32,290 nt of DNA. It comes from Aquificota bacterium. Lineage in GTDB: Bacteria > Aquificota > Aquificia > Aquificales > Hydrogenothermaceae. Below the pieces are notes generated by a model. The model did not search any database. It had not been told where the DNA came from and saw only the letters and a list, made by a program, of their open reading frames with translations. This document shows positions 31,058-32,290 of this stretch, piece after piece (the stretch's first letter is position 1; each line of letters begins with the position of its first letter). The position numbers and the translations under genes are program-made. The DNA lies in contig JAADEU010000112.1 of the NCBI GenBank assembly GCA_013153235.1, positions 1 to 32,290 on the forward strand, in the 5' to 3' direction.

Positions 31058-31531
31058 TTACTCTGTTTTTGTCAGAAAAATCTGTGCAACAGGCATCTGG
31101 GCAAACAGCCTTACAGGATAATCATTTGTGTTGTAAAGACAGAAGGTGATGTTTCCTTCAAATCCATGCTCCAGCCATCCGGCATTCACCAACTGTAATC
31201 CCATCCTCGCAAGACGAAACTTAGGCTGGAGAAAAGGGGCAATATTCTCAGGAAGTCTTATATACTCCATGGATTCAACAAGGAAAAACCTTGACGGTTC
31301 GATAACTATACCCCTGTCAGATATGTAGTCCTTTTCCAGAATATTAAGGTAGGGGTTCTTAGGGTCAAGAATCTGAAGCTCAGGCTCAAGCTCCCTGGGA
31401 TACCTGTAGAATCTGTCTGATGTCCTGAGGTCTATAGAGGAGGGCTGCAGCTGCAGCTCCTCATCAAAAGGGTCTATCTCAATTGAACCGATTTTCAACA
31501 GCTCTTTAATCTGTTTTTGGTTTAAAAGCAT
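31058..31531 (-). CDS. dCTP deaminase/dUTPase-fold protein, probably without deaminase activity
   Basis: The 157 residues follow the Dcd fold: LLNQKQIKELLKIGSIEI, the LQPSSIDLR strand, IVIEPSRFFLVESMEYIRLPENIAPFL, then RLARMGLQLVNAGWLEHGFEGNITFCLYN. It lacks the last 30 or so residues of typical deaminases. By my alignment to E. coli Dcd, the catalytic Glu of the LEFYN-type strand is Cys (about residue 131) and the Ser before LAR is Phe, while the Arg (about 109) is kept. It may be a dUTPase-like, binding or regulatory paralogue. The ATG at 31531 has AGGAG 5 bases upstream, better than the GTG at 31534. It sits 9 bases after elbB. Confidence 0.85.
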   Translation of the reverse strand: MLLNQKQIKELLKIGSIEIDPFDEELQLQPSSIDLRTSDRFYRYPRELEPELQILDPKNPYLNILEKDYISDRGIVIEPSRFFLVESMEYIRLPENIAPFLQPKFRLARMGLQLVNAGWLEHGFEGNITFCLYNTNDYPVRLFAQMPVAQIFLTKTE

Positions 31532-31540
31532 CACATCTCC

Positions 31541-32197
31541 TTACTGTCTTGCAAGCCTGAGGACTTCTTTAACCAGCTTTTCTATACCCTCAGCCACGTC
31601 CTTTATTGTTTTTCCTTCCATATAGGCAGGTGTTGAAACAATTTTGTGTTCCTCATCAACAAGTGCCTCAGAAACAGGGCATACAAGGTGCTGCTGACCC
31701 ATAGCCTCAATTGCCTTTGCAACCTGCTCATCACTTCCGATGGTCAGTTTTGCCTTTGCTTCCCTGAGTGCTGCTGCGACGATTACAGGTGATATACACA
31801 CAGCTCCGATAGGCTTTCCCTTCTGGAACATCTCAACCAGAAGTCTTTTCACCTCAGGGATAACATCTGCATCGGCACCTTTCTCAAGGAAGTTTGAGAA
31901 GTTTTTGGCAACGCCGTATCCACCTGGCATAATAAGAGCATCTATATCATCGGCTGAGACCTCGTTGATATCCTTGATATCTCCCCTTGCTATTCTGGCA
32001 GCTTCCACAAGAACATTCCTTGTTTCATTCATCTTTTCACCGTTAAGGTGGTTAATCACCTCTTTCTGTGGAATGTTAGGTGCCATACAGACTATCTCAA
32101 CCCCTTCCCTGTCCAGGAAGTAAAGGGTAAGTGTAGCCTCATGTATTTCAGCACCATCGAACACACCACATCCTGCAAGTAAAACACCTACTTTCAT
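31541..32197 (-). CDS. elbB: ElbB-like DJ-1/PfpI superfamily glyoxalase
   Basis: This 218-residue protein matches ElbB (formerly linked to isoprenoid biosynthesis): VLLAGCGVFDGAEIHEATLTLYFLDREG at the N-terminus, MAPNIPQKEVINHLNGE, the DALIMPGGYGVAKNFSNFL block and the nucleophile elbow GAVCISPVIVAA with Cys 134. DJ-1 superfamily members of this kind show glyoxalase-type activity, but the cellular role of ElbB is poorly settled. A GGGGGTGG ribosome site precedes the ATG. It appears to be the first gene of the six-gene minus-strand operon. Confidence 0.95.
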   Translation of the reverse strand: MKVGVLLAGCGVFDGAEIHEATLTLYFLDREGVEIVCMAPNIPQKEVINHLNGEKMNETRNVLVEAARIARGDIKDINEVSADDIDALIMPGGYGVAKNFSNFLEKGADADVIPEVKRLLVEMFQKGKPIGAVCISPVIVAAALREAKAKLTIGSDEQVAKAIEAMGQQHLVCPVSEALVDEEHKIVSTPAYMEGKTIKDVAEGIEKLVKEVLRLARQ

Positions 32198-32274
32198 GGT
32201 TCCACCCCCTTTTGTGAAATTTGGTTCAATTTATTGTAAACTAATTTATTGAAAGATTTAATAGGAGGCAAGGA

Positions 32275-32290
32275 ATGTATCAGCTTGAGG
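32275..32290 (+). CDS. Start of a plus-strand gene leaving the window
   Basis: A strong ribosome site, AGGAGG (32263-32268), lies 6 bases before an ATG at 32275 that opens MYQLE to the window edge. The upstream AT-rich stretch (32220-32262) could hold its promoter, but no clear -35/-10 pair stands out. The product cannot be known from five codons. Confidence 0.5.

Noticed and set aside
1..32290. tRNA/rRNA genes, CRISPR arrays, insertion sequences, integrase or attachment sites
   Set aside because: I scanned for these and saw no cloverleaf-like segment, spaced repeats, transposase-like frame or terminal inverted repeats that would support one.

Overview
The window is a gene-dense bacterial chromosome segment with no tRNA, rRNA, insertion sequence, phage gene or CRISPR array that I can see. 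Lys/Glu-rich proteins, frequent TTG/GTG starts, a double-membrane envelope (TolC-like channel, LpxL-like acyltransferase, outer-membrane barrel) and c-type heme motifs suggest a thermophilic, chemolithotrophic Gram-negative bacterium. My best guess is Aquificota, possibly Hydrogenothermaceae. That placement is an inference from protein character, not from a search.

Layout. 1-4820 (minus): an envelope/export operon read as Spy-like periplasmic protein, TolC-like channel, MacA/HlyD adaptor, MacB/LolD-type ATPase, then a PpiD/SurA-like chaperone cut by the window edge. Several genes overlap by 1-4 bases. 4938-8068 (plus): ileS with an HU/IHF gene coupled by ATGA. 8065-9933 (minus): mnmG. 10089-11354 (plus): an outer-membrane barrel with one CxxCH heme motif at its mature N-terminus, resembling Cyc2-type cytochrome-porins. 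11329-13597 (minus): a membrane diguanylate cyclase with its own periplasmic CxxCH, followed by an overlapping DUF501 gene. 13655-15814 (plus): thpR, then a TPP riboswitch and thiC.

15850-21331 (plus): a tightly overlapping five-gene cluster of PAS histidine kinase, NtrC-type sigma-54 activator, TPR-SPOR lipoprotein, polyprenyl-phosphate glycosyltransferase and a flippase-like membrane protein. It looks like an envelope glycan module with its own two-component regulator. 21334-24332: a receiver/proline-rich/coiled-coil protein diverges from a ParA-ParB pair. The intergenic region between them holds a 20-base inverted repeat and three copies of TTTAAGACA, probably an operator or centromere-like site. 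The ParB has an altered GERR box.

24342-26487 (minus): nrdR, a SnoaL-like gene and hemL in one operon. 26619-26963 (plus): a lone Roadblock/LC7 gene with a clear promoter. 26957-32197 (minus): elbB, a Dcd-like gene that appears to lack catalytic residues, homoserine dehydrogenase, a DASS/SLC13 transporter, a Nudix hydrolase and an LpxL-like acyltransferase, packed as one probable operon. A new plus-strand gene starts at 32275 and leaves the window.

The most interesting parts are the receiver-coil/ParA/atypical ParB locus with its repeats, the heme-porin next to a heme-sensing diguanylate cyclase, the two-component/TPR-SPOR/glycosyltransferase/flippase cluster, and the Dcd-like protein. No gap between genes exceeds 300 bases.
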